Shown here piece after piece: positions 37,822 through 48,063 of a stretch of 64,000 bases of DNA. The DNA lies in contig NZ_QMBP01000006.1 of the NCBI RefSeq assembly GCF_003289945.1, positions 62,001-126,000 on the forward strand, in the 5' to 3' direction. The stretch comes from Mesorhizobium hawassense. Lineage in GTDB: Bacteria > Pseudomonadota > Alphaproteobacteria > Rhizobiales > Rhizobiaceae. The notes under the pieces were generated by a model that was given only the letters and a program-made list of their open reading frames with translations, ran no database searches and was not told where the DNA came from. Numbering within the stretch: position 1 is the first letter of the stretch; each line of letters starts with the position of its first letter. The position numbers and the translations under genes were made by a program.

Positions 37822-38427
37822 ATGAAGAACACCTTGAAACTCGCCGGAGCGGCCACTGCTGCCTGCGCGGCTTGCTGTGCGGTCGCCATCGTGCCGGCAG
37901 CCCTTGTCGGCACCAGCTTGGCAGCCATTGCCGCGGCTGCCTGCACTTGGGGCATTGCGCTGCTCGCCCTCGTTGTGCCCGTCGGATGGCTCTATCTTCT
38001 CTCCAGTCGCAAAGCCCCGCCAGAAACCATTTTCAACGCGCTGATGGCATCCGCCGAATGCGGCTGCGGTCCGTCTCGCTCTGCCGCCGATGACGAGGCC
38101 CCGCCAATCGCCTGCAGCCTTGGCGCATCCGACTTCAAGGAGCGCGTTGCCGACATCCGGGCACTGGCCGGCCGGTCCCTGCGTCACGCGGAACGAACGC
38201 CGCTCTCATTGAAGCTCACCTACGGACGAGAGGCATTGGAAGAGGTCACGGAATTGGTGCGCAAAGAGCAAATCTGCTGCGCGTTCCTGTCCTTCGATCT
38301 CAAGCGCCGTCCTCAAGACGTGGTTCTTACCATAACCGCGCCGCCAGCGGCGGCCGAGGCTGCCGACATGCTGTTCGGTCATTTCGCCCCCGACCTTGCC
38401 GCATCCAATCTCGAGGAGACCGCTTGA
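37822..38427 (+). CDS. Cys-rich membrane protein of a MerR-controlled operon
   Basis: A 201-residue protein with two hydrophobic segments near the N-terminus (residues 5-30 and 30-55) carrying TAACAACCAVAIVPAAL and AAACTWG, reminiscent of the Cys-pair TM helices of MerT/MerC mercury transporters but not a clear member. CGCGPS follows near residue 75, and a C-terminal domain with RKEQICCAFLSFDLKRRP resembles small domains often found beside MerR genes. ATG 37822 is chosen; a TTG upstream lies inside the promoter. The role is unknown; metal binding or transfer is inferred. Confidence 0.7.
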   Translation: MKNTLKLAGAATAACAACCAVAIVPAALVGTSLAAIAAAACTWGIALLALVVPVGWLYLLSSRKAPPETIFNALMASAECGCGPSRSAADDEAPPIACSLGASDFKERVADIRALAGRSLRHAERTPLSLKLTYGREALEEVTELVRKEQICCAFLSFDLKRRPQDVVLTITAPPAAAEAADMLFGHFAPDLAASNLEETA

Positions 38428-38428
38428 C

Positions 38429-38818
38429 ATGAACCGTCGTGACTTCCTGACCCTGTCCATCGCGTCCGGCGTCGTCGCCACCGTCCGGCCGGCGTCCGCC
38501 CATAACGGCGATGAGATCATTCCCGGCTTCGACGACGCCCTCAAGGCGGGGGGACCTGTCATGATCCACGTCACCGCGCCGTGGTGCGAGGTATGTCAGG
38601 CGCAGAAGCCAATCGTGGCGTCCTTGCTGGCTTCGCCGGACTTCAAGAACATGAAGAAGTTCGATGTCGATTTCGACACGCAGAAGGAGATTCTGGCCAG
38701 GTTCCGTGTGCAGATGCAAAGCACGATGATCGTCTACAAGGGAGGCAAGGAGGTAGACCGGCAAACCGGGCAGACGGATCCGGCCGCCATCGAGGCGTTG
38801 CTGCGCGAGGCGCTGTGA
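38429..38818 (+). CDS. Periplasmic thioredoxin-fold protein (Tat-type signal)
   Basis: A 129-residue protein with a twin-arginine-like leader MNRRDFLTLSIASGVVATV and a cleavage site near ASA-HN at about residue 25. The thioredoxin fold shows the active-site APWCEVCQAQKP near residue 50 and a cis-Pro-like position replaced by Thr (QSTMIVYKGG), which departs from standard thioredoxins. It overlaps the upstream stop region by one base and ccdA follows by one base, so CcdA probably supplies its electrons. Confidence 0.88.
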   Translation: MNRRDFLTLSIASGVVATVRPASAHNGDEIIPGFDDALKAGGPVMIHVTAPWCEVCQAQKPIVASLLASPDFKNMKKFDVDFDTQKEILARFRVQMQSTMIVYKGGKEVDRQTGQTDPAAIEALLREAL

Positions 38819-38819
38819 C

Positions 38820-39527
38820 ATGCTGCTCGCACTGCTCGCCGGTGCCCTATCGATACTTTCGCCCTGCGTCCTGCCTCTCATTCCCGTCGTCCTGGCGGGG
38901 GCGGTGGCCGAGCATCGCTGGGCACCTTTCGCCCTGGCGGCCGGCGTTGCCGCCTCGTTCACCGCGATAGGCATCTTCGTCGCCACCGTTGGGTTCTCAA
39001 TCGGCCTCGACACCACGGTGTTCCGCTCGGCGGCTGCGCTTCTGTTGATCCCGTTCGGCACCGTGCTGTTCCTCCCGCGACTTCAGACGCATTTCGCGAC
39101 AGCTGCCGGTCCGGTAAGCAATTGGACGCAGAACCGCTTTGGCGGCTTCTCGACAGCGGGCATCTCCGGTCAGTTCGGGGTGGGGCTGCTCCTTGGGGCG
39201 GTGTGGACGCCGTGCGTTGGGCCTACCCTTGGCGCTGCCTTCGTCATGGCCGCGCGCGGCGACAATCTTGCAATGGTCACACTGACAATGCTGGCATTCG
39301 GCGTCGGCACATCGTTGCCCCTGCTGGCTTTGGGTTTGATGTCGCGCGAAGCGCTGCTTCGCTGGCGGGGCCGTATGCTGGGGGTGTCCAGCGGCATCAA
39401 GACAGCCCTCGGTGCCCTTCTGATCGTGGCCGGCCTGATGACCCTGACGGGATTTGATCGCGCCGTACAAATCCGTCTTGAACAGGCTTTGCCAAACTGG
39501 CTGACGTCCATCACGACGCGCGTGTGA
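38820..39527 (+). CDS. ccdA: CcdA/DsbD-type thiol transporter
   Basis: A 235-residue polytopic membrane protein of the CcdA/DsbD-beta family, with about six TM segments. The two membrane Cys that shuttle electrons from cytoplasmic thioredoxin are in LSILSPCVLPLIPVVLAGAV (residues 10-29) and GAVWTPCVGPTLGAAFV (near 130). It carries reducing power across the membrane to periplasmic partners, here most likely the thioredoxin encoded just upstream. It ends the MerR-controlled operon. Confidence 0.92.
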   Translation: MLLALLAGALSILSPCVLPLIPVVLAGAVAEHRWAPFALAAGVAASFTAIGIFVATVGFSIGLDTTVFRSAAALLLIPFGTVLFLPRLQTHFATAAGPVSNWTQNRFGGFSTAGISGQFGVGLLLGAVWTPCVGPTLGAAFVMAARGDNLAMVTLTMLAFGVGTSLPLLALGLMSREALLRWRGRMLGVSSGIKTALGALLIVAGLMTLTGFDRAVQIRLEQALPNWLTSITTRV

Positions 39528-39733
39528 GAAGGTATGCCTGTGCTTGTCACAAAACCTTTCGGACGTCGCGGCCCGGGCTGCGACGCGGGAAAGAGGCGGC
39601 CGTCACGGAAGCCGGCGATCAACGACAATGTAGCGGAGGATCACGATCCCGTTGGCAGTCGGGATGAATGGCGCCGACCCTTCGCTCTTGGAGCTCCGGG
39701 TGGCCTGCCATCCGAAGCTCGAAGAGCAAAGGA

Positions 39734-39818
39734 TGGTGCCCAGAAGAGGACTCGAACCTCCACTCCTTGCGGAACACGGACCTGAACCGTGCGCGTCTAC
39801 CAATTCCGCCATCTGGGC
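39734..39818 (-). tRNA. tRNA-Leu (anticodon CAG)
   Basis: The minus strand folds as a class II tRNA: GCCCAGA acceptor paired with TCTGGGC, D-arm TGGCGGAATTGGTAGACGCG, anticodon stem-loop CACGG-TTCAGGT-CCGTG with anticodon CAG (39782-39784), a variable arm, the T-arm GGAGG-TTCGAGT-CCTCT and an encoded CCA (39736-39734). Decodes CUG. The 39528-39733 gap contains no gene. Confidence 0.95.
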
Positions 39819-39884
39819 TGGTGGGCGCTCATGTAAGCGGGCAAACGATACGTGTCAACGCGCTTTTTTCGCCGGCGTCGGCGC

Positions 39885-40131
39885 TGCCCCTCATTGCCCT
39901 TCTTGCAACGCTGGCGATTGGCGAAACCGGCGGCGGGGAGCTTCCCTCTCCCCGTCACTATACGGGGAGAGGATGCCGGCAGGCCGGTGAGGGGCGGCGC
40001 CGACGCTGGTCAGATGGGGGTTCCGGCTCTCGCTTGGAGCCTGGACGAGATAGTCGCCGAAGCCGGCGCTGCCCCTCATCGCCCTGCCGGGCACTTCTCC
40101 CCTTATAGTGACGGGGAGAAGGAAGCTGCGC
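39885..40131. repeat. Inverted pair of CTTCTCCCC hairpin repeats
   Basis: Left copy: GCTGCCCCTCATTGCCCT at 39885, then CTCTCCCCGTCACTATACGG and GGAGAG (39948-39973). Right copy: GCTGCCCCTCATCGCCCTGC, then CTTCTCCCCTTATAGTGACG and GGGAGAAG (40070-40124). The pair repeats units seen at 10137-10295. The right hairpin may also terminate gpmA. Confidence 0.7.
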
Positions 40132-40132
40132 C

Positions 40133-40753
40133 TCAGCCTTCCAGCACGTCCTTCGACGCCACGGTCGAATCGGCGTTGAGCTTATAGATCACCGGCACGC
40201 CGGTGCCGAGTTCCAGCTTGACGATCTCTTCGCCCGACTTGCCGTCCAGCGCCATGATCAGCGCGCGCAGCGAATTGCCGTGGGCGGCGACCAGCACGGT
40301 CTCGCCGCGCAGCACATGCGGCTGGACGTCGTGCAGGTAATAGGGCCACACGCGCGCGCCGGTGTCCTTCAGGCTTTCGCCGCCGGGCGGCGCGATGTCG
40401 TAGGAACGGCGCCAGATATGCACCTGCTCCTCGCCCCACTTCTTGCGCGCATCGTCCTTGTTGAGGCCGGAGAGGTCGCCATAGTCGCGCTCGTTGAGCG
40501 CCTGGTCGCGGATGGTTTTCAGGTCGCCCTGCCCGACCACGTCGAGAATATGCTGGCAGGTCTTCTGCGCCCGCTTCAGCGCCGAAGTGTAGGCGATGTC
40601 GAATTTCAGGCCGCGCGCCTTGAGCTTTTCTCCGGCGGCGAGCGCCTCCGCGTTACCCTGCTCGGTCAGGTCGACGTCGCGCCAGCCGGTGAACAGGTTC
40701 TTCAGATTCCATTCGCTCTGGCCGTGGCGCACGAGCACGAGAGTTCCCGACAT
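40133..40753 (-). CDS. gpmA: 2,3-BPG-dependent phosphoglycerate mutase
   Basis: A 206-residue glycolytic mutase interconverting 2- and 3-phosphoglycerate. The phospho-histidine motif [20 protein letters not shown] is at residues 5-24, followed by [27 protein letters not shown] and the second His in [14 protein letters not shown]. Length is in the short alphaproteobacterial class. dapB lies about 35 bp upstream on the same strand, so both probably belong to one operon with the ABC exporter. Confidence 0.96.
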   Translation of the reverse strand: MSGTLVLVRHGQSEWNLKNLFTGWRDVDLTEQGNAEALAAGEKLKARGLKFDIAYTSALKRAQKTCQHILDVVGQGDLKTIRDQALNERDYGDLSGLNKDDARKKWGEEQVHIWRRSYDIAPPGGESLKDTGARVWPYYLHDVQPHVLRGETVLVAAHGNSLRALIMALDGKSGEEIVKLELGTGVPVIYKLNADSTVASKDVLEG

Positions 40754-40787
40754 GTTTGCTCCTTAGAGATTTATGGAAAAGCCGTCC

Positions 40788-41609
40788 TCAGCTCAGGCCG
40801 AGCACGTCCCGCATGGAATAGAGGCCCGGCTTCTTGCCGCGTGCCCAGAGCGCTGCCTTGACGGCACCGCGGGCGAAAATCGCCCGGTCCTCGGCATTGT
40901 GGGACAGCGTGATGCGCTCGCCGGTGCCGGCAAGGATCACGCTGTGGTCGCCGACGACGGAGCCGCCGCGCAGCGTGGCGAAACCGATCGAGCCCGTCTT
41001 GCGCACGCCGGTATGGCCGTCGCGCACCCGCACGCTGTTGCCGGAAAGGTCGATGCCGCGCCCGTTTGCCGCCGCCTCGCCGAGCAGCAGCGCCGTGCCC
41101 GACGGCGCGTCGACCTTGTGCCGGTGGTGCATTTCCAGGACCTCGATGTCGAAATCCTCCGGGTCGAGCGCCTTCGCCGCCTGTTCCACCAGCACCGCCA
41201 GAAGATTGACGCCGAGGCTCATATTGCCGGATTTGACGATCGTGGCATGGCGAGCGGCGGCGGCGATCTTGGCATTGTCGTCGGCCGAGCAGCCGGTGGT
41301 GCCGATGACATGGACGATGCGCGCCTGCGCGGCATAGCCGGCGAATTCGACGCTTGCCGCAGGCGCGGTGAAATCGAGCACGCCGTCGGCCTTGGCGAAG
41401 GCCGGCAGCGGATCGTCGACGATCGGCACGTTGATGATGCCGATGCCGGCGAGCTCGCCGGCATCCTTGCCGAGATGGGCCGAGTCCGGCCGTTCCACCG
41501 CCGCGGCGACGCGCGCCCCGGGCATGGTGTGGATGGCGCGGATCAGCGTCTGGCCCATGCGGCCGGCCGCGCCCACCACCACCAGGCCCATATCGCCGGA
41601 TTCACTCAT
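40788..41609 (-). CDS. dapB: 4-hydroxy-tetrahydrodipicolinate reductase DapB
   Basis: A 273-residue enzyme of lysine and diaminopimelate synthesis. The NAD(P)-binding [18 protein letters not shown] is at residues 9-26, and the catalytic [15 protein letters not shown] near 160. [19 protein letters not shown] is also conserved. Its ATG overlaps the ABC exporter stop by four bases (41606-41609), indicating coupling although the functions are unrelated. Confidence 0.97.
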   Translation of the reverse strand: MSESGDMGLVVVGAAGRMGQTLIRAIHTMPGARVAAAVERPDSAHLGKDAGELAGIGIINVPIVDDPLPAFAKADGVLDFTAPAASVEFAGYAAQARIVHVIGTTGCSADDNAKIAAAARHATIVKSGNMSLGVNLLAVLVEQAAKALDPEDFDIEVLEMHHRHKVDAPSGTALLLGEAAANGRGIDLSGNSVRVRDGHTGVRKTGSIGFATLRGGSVVGDHSVILAGTGERITLSHNAEDRAIFARGAVKAALWARGKKPGLYSMRDVLGLS

Positions 41610-43528
41610 GCGCTTCTCCTGACGGTCTTCTTGGCGCGGCTGCGCGGCGCCGGAGTTTGGCCCGAAGTCTGGCTTGCCTTGACGTCGTCGACAAGCCCCA
41701 GCCCCTTCTTGCCCTGAATCCGGTGGAAGCGGGCATAGATGCTGTCCGGATCGGCCATCATCGTAGCATGCGTGCCTTCCTCGACCAGCCGTCCCTCTTC
41801 CAGCACGATGATGTGGTCGGCATTGACCACCGTCGACAGCCGGTGCGCGATGACGATGGTGGTGCGGCCCTCCATGACATGGGTCAGCGCTTCCTGGACG
41901 CGCGCTTCCGCCTCGTTGTCGAGCGCCGAGGTCGCCTCGTCGAGCAGCAGGATCGGCGCCTGGCGCACGATGGCGCGCGCGATCGAGACGCGCTGGCGCT
42001 GGCCGCCCGACAGCGTCGAGCCGCCTTCGCCGACCGGCGTGTCGTAACCTTGCGGCTGCTGGCGGATGAACTCGTCGGCGGCGGCCAGTTTCGCAGCCTG
42101 CTCGATCTCGGCGTCGGTGGCCGACAGCCGGCCGTAGCGGATGTTGTCGCGGATCGTGCCCTCGAACAGATAGGGCGCCTGCGAGACATAGGCGATCGAG
42201 CTGCGCAGCGAATGCTTGGTCACCTTGGCGATATCCTGGCCATCGACCTCGATCGAGCCCTTGTCGACGTCGTAGAAGCGCTGCAGCAGCGCCACCATCG
42301 TCGACTTGCCGGCGCCCGAAGCGCCGACGATCGCCGTCACCTTGCCGGCGGCGGCGGTGAAGCTCAGGTCCCGCAACACCGGCATGTCGGGGCTGTAGCC
42401 GAACGTCACATTGTCGAAGCGCACTTCACCCGTGGTGATCCTGGCCTCGACGGCATTCGGCGCGTCGCCCTGTTTCGGCTCGAGGTCGAGCAGCTCGTAG
42501 ATCATGCGCGCGTTGACCAGCGCGCGTTCCATGCCGACCTGCGTGCGCGCCAGGCGTCTTGCCGGGTCGTAGGCCAGGATCAGTGCGGTGATGAAGGAAA
42601 ACACCGCGCCCGGCGGCTGCCCGAGAAACAGTGCGCGGTAGCCGGAATAGGCCAGCACGGCGGTAATGGCGAGACCGCCGAGAATCTCGGAAATCGGCGA
42701 CAGCCGCTCCGCTACCCGGGCGATCTTGTTGTTACGCTGCTCGGCCGTGTCGGCCATGGCGCCGATGCGGCGCGCCAGCTCGTCCTCCAGGGTGAAAGCC
42801 TTGACGATGGCGATGCCTTGCGTGGCCTCCTGCACGGAGCCGTTCAGCCGCGAATTGATCAGCACGGATTCCCGATTGATCTTGCGCAGCCGGCGGGTGA
42901 TGTAGATGACGGCCCAGATCAGCGGCGGGCCGATCAGCAGCGAACTCAGCGACAGCACCGGATCCTGATAGATCATGACGCCGACGAGGGCGACCAGCGA
43001 GACGGCGTCGCGGCTGATGGAGGTCAGCGTCAGCGACAACAGATCGCGAACGCCGCCGACATTCTCGTTGACCTGCGCCGACAGCCGGCCGGAACGCGTG
43101 TCGTTGAAGAAGTTGACGCCGAGCTTCATCAGATGGTCGAAGCTGCGCTTCTGGTAGCGTGCGACCAGATTGTTGCCGATTTTTGCCAATGCCACTGCCT
43201 GGCCGTAACCGGCAAAGCCGCGCAGCACCGAGGCTCCCATGAAACCGGCGCAGATCCAGACGATCATGTCGCCGCGCCGTTCGACGAAGATCTCGTTGAT
43301 CATCGGGGCCATGATCCACGCCGTGAAGGCGGTGGTGCCTGAAACGATCAGCAGGCAGACGACGGCGACGACATAGGTCCAGCGATATTCTTTGCCGTTC
43401 TCGGCCAAGATGCGGCGCAGCACCGCCCTGACCTCGGCCGGCTGGACTTTCAGTTTGAGTGGGGTTTGAACGGTCAAATCAGGGGCGCTTCGTGGTTGTC
43501 CGCGTGTCAGATGGGCGCATTTCGGCAC
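41606..43528 (-). CDS. MsbA-type ABC exporter (fused permease-ATPase)
   Basis: A roughly 640-residue half-transporter: six TM helices in residues 50-350 and a C-terminal ATPase with Walker [19 protein letters not shown], signature [15 protein letters not shown], Walker [13 protein letters not shown] and an H-loop in VIAHRLSTV. MsbA-family exporters flip lipids or export drugs; the substrate is not evident. The start is unsure: GTG 43528 ([10 protein letters not shown]) gives a long N-terminus; later starts near DLTVQTPLK are possible. A C-terminal basic tail ([12 protein letters not shown]) is odd. Confidence 0.92.
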   Translation of the reverse strand: MPKCAHLTRGQPRSAPDLTVQTPLKLKVQPAEVRAVLRRILAENGKEYRWTYVVAVVCLLIVSGTTAFTAWIMAPMINEIFVERRGDMIVWICAGFMGASVLRGFAGYGQAVALAKIGNNLVARYQKRSFDHLMKLGVNFFNDTRSGRLSAQVNENVGGVRDLLSLTLTSISRDAVSLVALVGVMIYQDPVLSLSSLLIGPPLIWAVIYITRRLRKINRESVLINSRLNGSVQEATQGIAIVKAFTLEDELARRIGAMADTAEQRNNKIARVAERLSPISEILGGLAITAVLAYSGYRALFLGQPPGAVFSFITALILAYDPARRLARTQVGMERALVNARMIYELLDLEPKQGDAPNAVEARITTGEVRFDNVTFGYSPDMPVLRDLSFTAAAGKVTAIVGASGAGKSTMVALLQRFYDVDKGSIEVDGQDIAKVTKHSLRSSIAYVSQAPYLFEGTIRDNIRYGRLSATDAEIEQAAKLAAADEFIRQQPQGYDTPVGEGGSTLSGGQRQRVSIARAIVRQAPILLLDEATSALDNEAEARVQEALTHVMEGRTTIVIAHRLSTVVNADHIIVLEEGRLVEEGTHATMMADPDSIYARFHRIQGKKGLGLVDDVKASQTSGQTPAPRSRAKKTVRRSA

Positions 43529-43608
43529 CCTCTTAGCGCCCCCGCTACGGCTTGCCTATGGCGAAACTTCGTCGCGGCGGCCGACCGCCGTCCCGAAACC
43601 GGGCGCGA

Positions 43609-44625
43609 TCAGGCCCGCCAGTGCCGCCCCGCCGTCTGGACGCCGAACAGCGACGGCGTCCTTGCATAGGCGGCAAGCCCGAGCAGCGCCGCCAGCGGAT
43701 GCGTAATGACATAGACCGGCATTTCGCGCATCAGCGCGCTGTGCGGCGCCTTGTCCTCGAAGGCGGCGCGGAAATTGCCTGCCTTCAGCGCCGGCACGAT
43801 TTTCTGCGCGATGCCGCCGGTGAGGAAGACGCCGCCGCGGCTCTTGAAGACCAGCGCCAGGTCGCCCGCTGTGCGGCCGAGGCAGGTGACGAACAGCGCC
43901 AGCGCCTCCTCGGCCGTCCGGTCGGATTTCGAAAGCGCCGCCGCGGTAACCTCGGCCGGCGTGGCGAAGGGCGCCGGCCTGGCGTCGGCCTTGGCCACGG
44001 CGCGATAGACATTGACCAGCCCGCGTCCGCACAGGATCTGTTCGCCGGAGATGCGGCCTTCCAGCCTGTCGATATGCGGAAACACCTCGAAGTCGCGCGG
44101 CGTGCGCGGGCCGATATCCATGTGCCCGCCCTCGCCAGGCACCGGGATCCAGCGGTTGAGCGCGTAGATCAGCCCGGCGACGCCGAGGCCGGTTCCGGGG
44201 CCGAGCACGACACGGCCCGCATTGGGCTCAGGCGTGCCGCCGCCGATCTTTTCCATATGCTCCTCGCCCAGCGCCACCACGGCCAGCGCCTGCGCCTCGA
44301 AATCGTTGAGCACCACGACTTCGCTCAGGCCGAGCGTGCGAAACATCTGCTTCGGCTTCACCACCCAGGGGCAATTGGTAAGGGGGATCTCGTCGCCGTC
44401 GACCGGCCCGGCGATCGCCAGCACCGCCGAATTCGGCTGGACGGACGAACGGTCGAGCACCGCCGCCTGGATCGCCTCGTCGATGGTCTTGAAATTGGCC
44501 GTCTGGACGATTTGCGGCTCGGTCGCCTCCGAATTGGCGTCGAGCACGATCGAGAAGCGCGCATTGGTGCCGCCAATGTCGCCGATCAGGACCGGAAACC
44601 GCAGCGCTGTCTCTTCGCCTGCCAT
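43609..44625 (-). CDS. glk: Glucokinase
   Basis: A 338-residue ATP-dependent glucokinase of the Glk group. The phosphate-binding [18 protein letters not shown] lies near residue 15, [14 protein letters not shown] near 120, [12 protein letters not shown] near 160 and [14 protein letters not shown] near 185; the Glu and His of the last motif bind the sugar. The start is ATG 44625. It stands between the exporter and mepA, all leftward, with a hairpin repeat in its upstream gap. Confidence 0.95.
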   Translation of the reverse strand: MAGEETALRFPVLIGDIGGTNARFSIVLDANSEATEPQIVQTANFKTIDEAIQAAVLDRSSVQPNSAVLAIAGPVDGDEIPLTNCPWVVKPKQMFRTLGLSEVVVLNDFEAQALAVVALGEEHMEKIGGGTPEPNAGRVVLGPGTGLGVAGLIYALNRWIPVPGEGGHMDIGPRTPRDFEVFPHIDRLEGRISGEQILCGRGLVNVYRAVAKADARPAPFATPAEVTAAALSKSDRTAEEALALFVTCLGRTAGDLALVFKSRGGVFLTGGIAQKIVPALKAGNFRAAFEDKAPHSALMREMPVYVITHPLAALLGLAAYARTPSLFGVQTAGRHWRA

Positions 44626-44716
44626 ACTCTTGATCGTCCTCTTTGCGGAGCCCCGGGCGCCGTTTCAATCGATTGACTAGCGCATGACCCCCTAAAGGGG
44701 AAGCCCGCTTGCGCCT

Positions 44717-44780
44717 TAGAGCAATTCCAGGAAAAGTGTGTGCGGTTTTCCGTCCGGAATTGCGTCAAAGCAAAGAGATA
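44717..44780 (+). repeat. Variable-arm hairpin repeat, copy 3 (different arms)
   Basis: GCAATTCCAGGAAAA (44721-44735) pairs imperfectly with CGTCCGGAATTGC (44751-44763). The spacer GTGTGTGCGGTTTTC and tail GTCAAAGCAAAGAGA keep the layout of the copies at 18412 and 24700 although the arm sequence is unrelated. This form is widespread in rhizobial genomes. Confidence 0.75.
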
Positions 44781-44816
44781 GGGCGTTTCGCCGTTTCCGT
44801 GAAACGGTGAAACGCA

Positions 44817-45899
44817 CTAGTTTCCCGGTCTAGGCCTTGGCAGCGGAATGCCGATCTTCGGTGTTGGCGCGAAAGCACTGGCCGCCGCCGGCAGGGCCGC
44901 GTTGTCGCTGGAGATCGCCTCCGCCGGCTCCGTCGGCTGCGGTTCGGCCACGGCGACCGCCGCGGCTCCGCCGTCATGATAGGTCACCGCCTCCAGCGAG
45001 GGCGCGTCCGGCGCGTTCACGACGTCCTGGCATTGCTTCGGCAGGTTGGCCATCGTCATCAGGTCGCGCGCCTTCGGCGCGTCCGGGTTCTTGTTCGGCC
45101 GCCATGGCTCCGCGGTAAACCACCAGGCGAGCGGCTTGCCGCAGCCGTCATCGTCCGGCGTCGTCTCCTGCGCCTTGCAGAAGGGGGAGCCCGGCTGGCA
45201 GCCGATTCGCATGTGGAAATGATAGTCATGCCCCCAGAACGGCCGGATCTTGCGTAGCCAGGTGCGGTCGCCGGTGACGGTGTCGCAGAGCTTCTTCTTG
45301 ATACCGGGATTGACCAGGATGCGCTCGACCTCCGGGTAGCTCGCCGCGCGCTTCAGCAGCCTTGTGTGCTGCGGCGTCCACAGCGCGTCCTTCACCAGAT
45401 GCGTTTTTTCGTCGACCATCAACGTCGCGCTCATGCTCTCGCGCTGCGCCGTGGTCAGCGGCCGCTTCGGCATCGGCGTCAGCCAGATGTCGGCGTCGAG
45501 CCCGATCTGGTGCGAGGCATGCCCAGTCATCATCGGCCCGCCGCGCGGCTGCGAGACGTCGCCGACCAGAAGCCCCGGCCAGCCATCGGCTACCGCGTCG
45601 CGCGACAGTTTTTCGATCAGCGCAACCATCGCCGGGTGGCCCCAGCGCCGGTTGCGGGACGGGCGCATCACTTCCCAGGTCGGGCCGTCCATCGGCAGCG
45701 CCACGCCGCCGGTGAAGCAGCCTTTTGAATAGAAGCCGAAGGATTGCGCGGGCGCGACCGCCGGCAGTTCTCTCGCGCCGAACAGGTCCTTCGCGCGGGG
45801 CTCGGCCGAAATCGCGGCAGCCGCCAGCGCGGCCAGCGCCACCAGCGCTAGCGCGGCGGTCAGGAACGGTTTGCGGTCAGGCAGCGATCGCAAATTCAT
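44817..45899 (-). CDS. mepA: Penicillin-insensitive murein endopeptidase MepA
   Basis: A 360-residue periplasmic zinc endopeptidase with an N-terminal signal (TAALALVALAALAAAAISAE). The LAS-family metal site is visible: HASHQIGLDADIW (His-(x)6-Asp, near residue 128) and HDYHFHMRIGCQPGSP (near 225). It cleaves D-Ala-meso-DAP cross-links. The C-terminal 50 residues, Pro/Ala-rich, are an extension past the catalytic domain. It is leftward, about 190 bp upstream of glk. Confidence 0.93.
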   Translation of the reverse strand: MNLRSLPDRKPFLTAALALVALAALAAAAISAEPRAKDLFGARELPAVAPAQSFGFYSKGCFTGGVALPMDGPTWEVMRPSRNRRWGHPAMVALIEKLSRDAVADGWPGLLVGDVSQPRGGPMMTGHASHQIGLDADIWLTPMPKRPLTTAQRESMSATLMVDEKTHLVKDALWTPQHTRLLKRAASYPEVERILVNPGIKKKLCDTVTGDRTWLRKIRPFWGHDYHFHMRIGCQPGSPFCKAQETTPDDDGCGKPLAWWFTAEPWRPNKNPDAPKARDLMTMANLPKQCQDVVNAPDAPSLEAVTYHDGGAAAVAVAEPQPTEPAEAISSDNAALPAAASAFAPTPKIGIPLPRPRPGN

Positions 45900-45995
45900 C
45901 AGGCTGGGTCCCCTTCGAGTCTATCCGTTTGCCGCGAAGTCAGGCAAACCTGATCAGCAACGAATCATACCACGCCGCGCGTCCCGCATCGACCG

Positions 45996-46901
45996 TCAGC
46001 GCCTTATCGCACTGCGCGGCTCGCCGTCCCGCCAGTCACCGTCGGCCCACATTCGCTCCAGCGCCACCCGATAGTTCGGGAACCGGAAGCTGTAGCCAGC
46101 CGCCTTGATCGCCTTGTTGGCGACGCGCTTGTTCTCGCCATAGAAAGACCGCGCCATGGGCGAAAGTTGGGCGGTCTCGAACGGAATTTCCGGCGGCGGC
46201 TCGACGCCCATCAGTCCGGCGGCGTAAGCCACGACATCCTGCGGCGGCGCCGGCTCGTCGTCGGTGACGTTGAAGATGCCGCCGAGATTGTCGTCGGCCA
46301 GATGCCAGAGCGCGCCGGCAATGTCGTCGCAATGGATGCGGTTGAACACCTGATCCTTCTTGACCAGCCGCCGCGCCGTGCCGTCCTCGAGATTGACCAG
46401 CGCGTTGCGGCCTGGGCCGTAAATGCCGGAAAGCCGCAGGATCGCCACCGGTTTGCCGATCTCGCGGCCGAGCTTCAGCCATTCCTGTTCGGCCACCACG
46501 CGCATCACCGAGCGCTTCGACACCGGGCGGCAATCGCCGGTCTCGTCCACCCAGGCGCCGCCATGATCGCCATAGACGCCGACGGTGGAGAGATAGCCGA
46601 TCCACTCCAGCGCCGGCATCTCTTCCCGCAGCGCATCGCCAGCGACGTTGAGCACCGGATCGCCGGCTTCGTCGGGGGCGACCGAGACGATGAGATGTGT
46701 CGTCCTTGTAAGCGCCTCGCCGAGGTCGGGCGTCAGCGAAGCATCGAATTGCAAGGGCTCGATGCCCACCTGCCGCAAAGCTTCGAACTTTTCCGGCGCC
46801 CGGGTCGTGCCGAAGACCGGCGCGCGCTGGCCGTTGGCGCGCGCGAAAGCCCTGCCGGAATAGCCGGCGCCGAAGATGAAGAAGCGTCTTTCGCCCATCA
46901 A
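45996..46901 (-). CDS. NAD-dependent epimerase/SDR-family protein (YeeZ-like)
   Basis: A 301-residue extended-SDR protein. The nucleotide-binding FIFGAGYSGRAFARANGQ is at residues 8-25. WIGYLSTVGVYGDHGGAWVD near 97-116 has the Ser-Thr-Tyr pattern, and LRLSGIYGPGRNALVNLEDG follows; the Lys of the usual YxxxK is less clear. Homologues of YeeZ have no settled substrate. The next gene, queG, starts its 3' end about 10 bp upstream, so both probably share a transcript. Confidence 0.88.
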   Translation of the reverse strand: MMGERRFFIFGAGYSGRAFARANGQRAPVFGTTRAPEKFEALRQVGIEPLQFDASLTPDLGEALTRTTHLIVSVAPDEAGDPVLNVAGDALREEMPALEWIGYLSTVGVYGDHGGAWVDETGDCRPVSKRSVMRVVAEQEWLKLGREIGKPVAILRLSGIYGPGRNALVNLEDGTARRLVKKDQVFNRIHCDDIAGALWHLADDNLGGIFNVTDDEPAPPQDVVAYAAGLMGVEPPPEIPFETAQLSPMARSFYGENKRVANKAIKAAGYSFRFPNYRVALERMWADGDWRDGEPRSAIRR

Positions 46902-46911
46902 TGAACCCCCA

Positions 46912-48063
46912 TCAATCGGCCCCTACGGGCGGTGTCAGCGCCGCCAGCCATTCCTGTCGGACCACCACATCGGTTTCGGTCTTCGAAGCCGTGGCGGCGA
47001 GGTCGCCAAATTCGCGATCCGGGAGCAATCGCGACAGAGCCCAGATTGCCGCACCCCGTACCAGCGGCGAAGCGTCGTCGAGCAGGCGGCGCGCTATAGG
47101 TGTCAGCGAGGCATCGCTCGAATTGCCGGCCGCGATCACCACGTTGCGCACAAAACGGTCGCGGCCGATGCGCTTGACCGGCGAGCCCGAGAAGAAAGCG
47201 CGAAATGACGCATCGTCGAGGGCGAGCAGTTCCGAAAGCTGCGGCTCGCGCAAATCCGCGCGCGCCGCAAGCTTGGCTTCAGCGGCCGCGCTGGCGAATT
47301 TGTTCCACGGACAGGCGGCGAGGCAATCGTCGCAGCCATAGATGCGATTTCCCATCTTTTCGCGGAATTCGCGCGGGATGGGCCCCTTGTTCTCGATGGT
47401 CAGATAGGAGATGCAGCGCCGCGCATCGAGCCGGTAGGGCGCTGGGAACGCATCGGTCGGGCAGGCGTCGAGACAGGCGCGGCAGGAGCCGCAATGGTCG
47501 ATCTCGGCGGTGTCCGGCTCCAGCTCGGCCGTGGTGAAGATCGTGCCGAGGAACAGCCACGAGCCATGCGCGCGGCTCACCAGATTGGTGTGCTTGCCTT
47601 GCCAACCGAGCCCCGCCGCCTCCGCCAGCGGCTTTTCCATCACCGGCGCCGTATCGACGAACACTTTGACGTCGCCGCCGACGCGCGCCACGATCTTCCC
47701 GGCGATCTCCTTCAGCCGACCCTTCATCACGTCGTGGTAGTCGCGGTTCTGCGCATAGACCGAGATCGCGCCGCGATCGCGTCTTGCTTGCAATCCACGC
47801 GGATCGTGGTCCGGACCGTAATTCATCGCCAAAACGATGATCGAGCGCACCTCGGGCCATAGCGTCGAGGGTTCGGCGCGGCGCTGAACCGTCTCGGCGA
47901 TCCACTCCATCGAGCCATGAAAACCGTCCGAGACGAATTCGGCGAGCCTTGCCGGCGCCAACGGGATCGCGTCCGGCCTTGTCACGGCGACGGCCTCGAA
48001 GCCGGCGCGGTGCGCCTCGGCGTCGATCAGCGCGCGCAGGTTTTCAGAAGTCGAGGTCCGCAT
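46912..48063 (-). CDS. queG: Epoxyqueuosine reductase QueG
   Basis: A 383-residue cobalamin- and iron-sulfur-dependent enzyme of the last step of queuosine synthesis in tRNA. Two 4Fe-4S ligand sets are visible, [20 protein letters not shown] near residue 192 and [20 protein letters not shown] near 248, followed by a C-terminal HEAT-like repeat ([20 protein letters not shown]). The stop is 10 bp before the SDR gene, and its 5' end overlaps the GST by 20 bp. Confidence 0.96.
   Translation of the reverse strand: MRTSTSENLRALIDAEAHRAGFEAVAVTRPDAIPLAPARLAEFVSDGFHGSMEWIAETVQRRAEPSTLWPEVRSIIVLAMNYGPDHDPRGLQARRDRGAISVYAQNRDYHDVMKGRLKEIAGKIVARVGGDVKVFVDTAPVMEKPLAEAAGLGWQGKHTNLVSRAHGSWLFLGTIFTTAELEPDTAEIDHCGSCRACLDACPTDAFPAPYRLDARRCISYLTIENKGPIPREFREKMGNRIYGCDDCLAACPWNKFASAAAEAKLAARADLREPQLSELLALDDASFRAFFSGSPVKRIGRDRFVRNVVIAAGNSSDASLTPIARRLLDDASPLVRGAAIWALSRLLPDREFGDLAATASKTETDVVVRQEWLAALTPPVGAD

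Noticed and set aside
39885..40131. Repeated blocks that could suggest a CRISPR array
   Set aside because: Only two inverted copies, without regular spacers or cas genes; it is an inverted-pair hairpin repeat.
41657..43342. Long open frame on the plus strand
   Set aside because: It lies opposite the ABC exporter, whose Walker and signature motifs prove the minus strand is coding. The plus-strand product is Arg/Asp/Gly-rich with no family motif, as expected from third-position GC bias.
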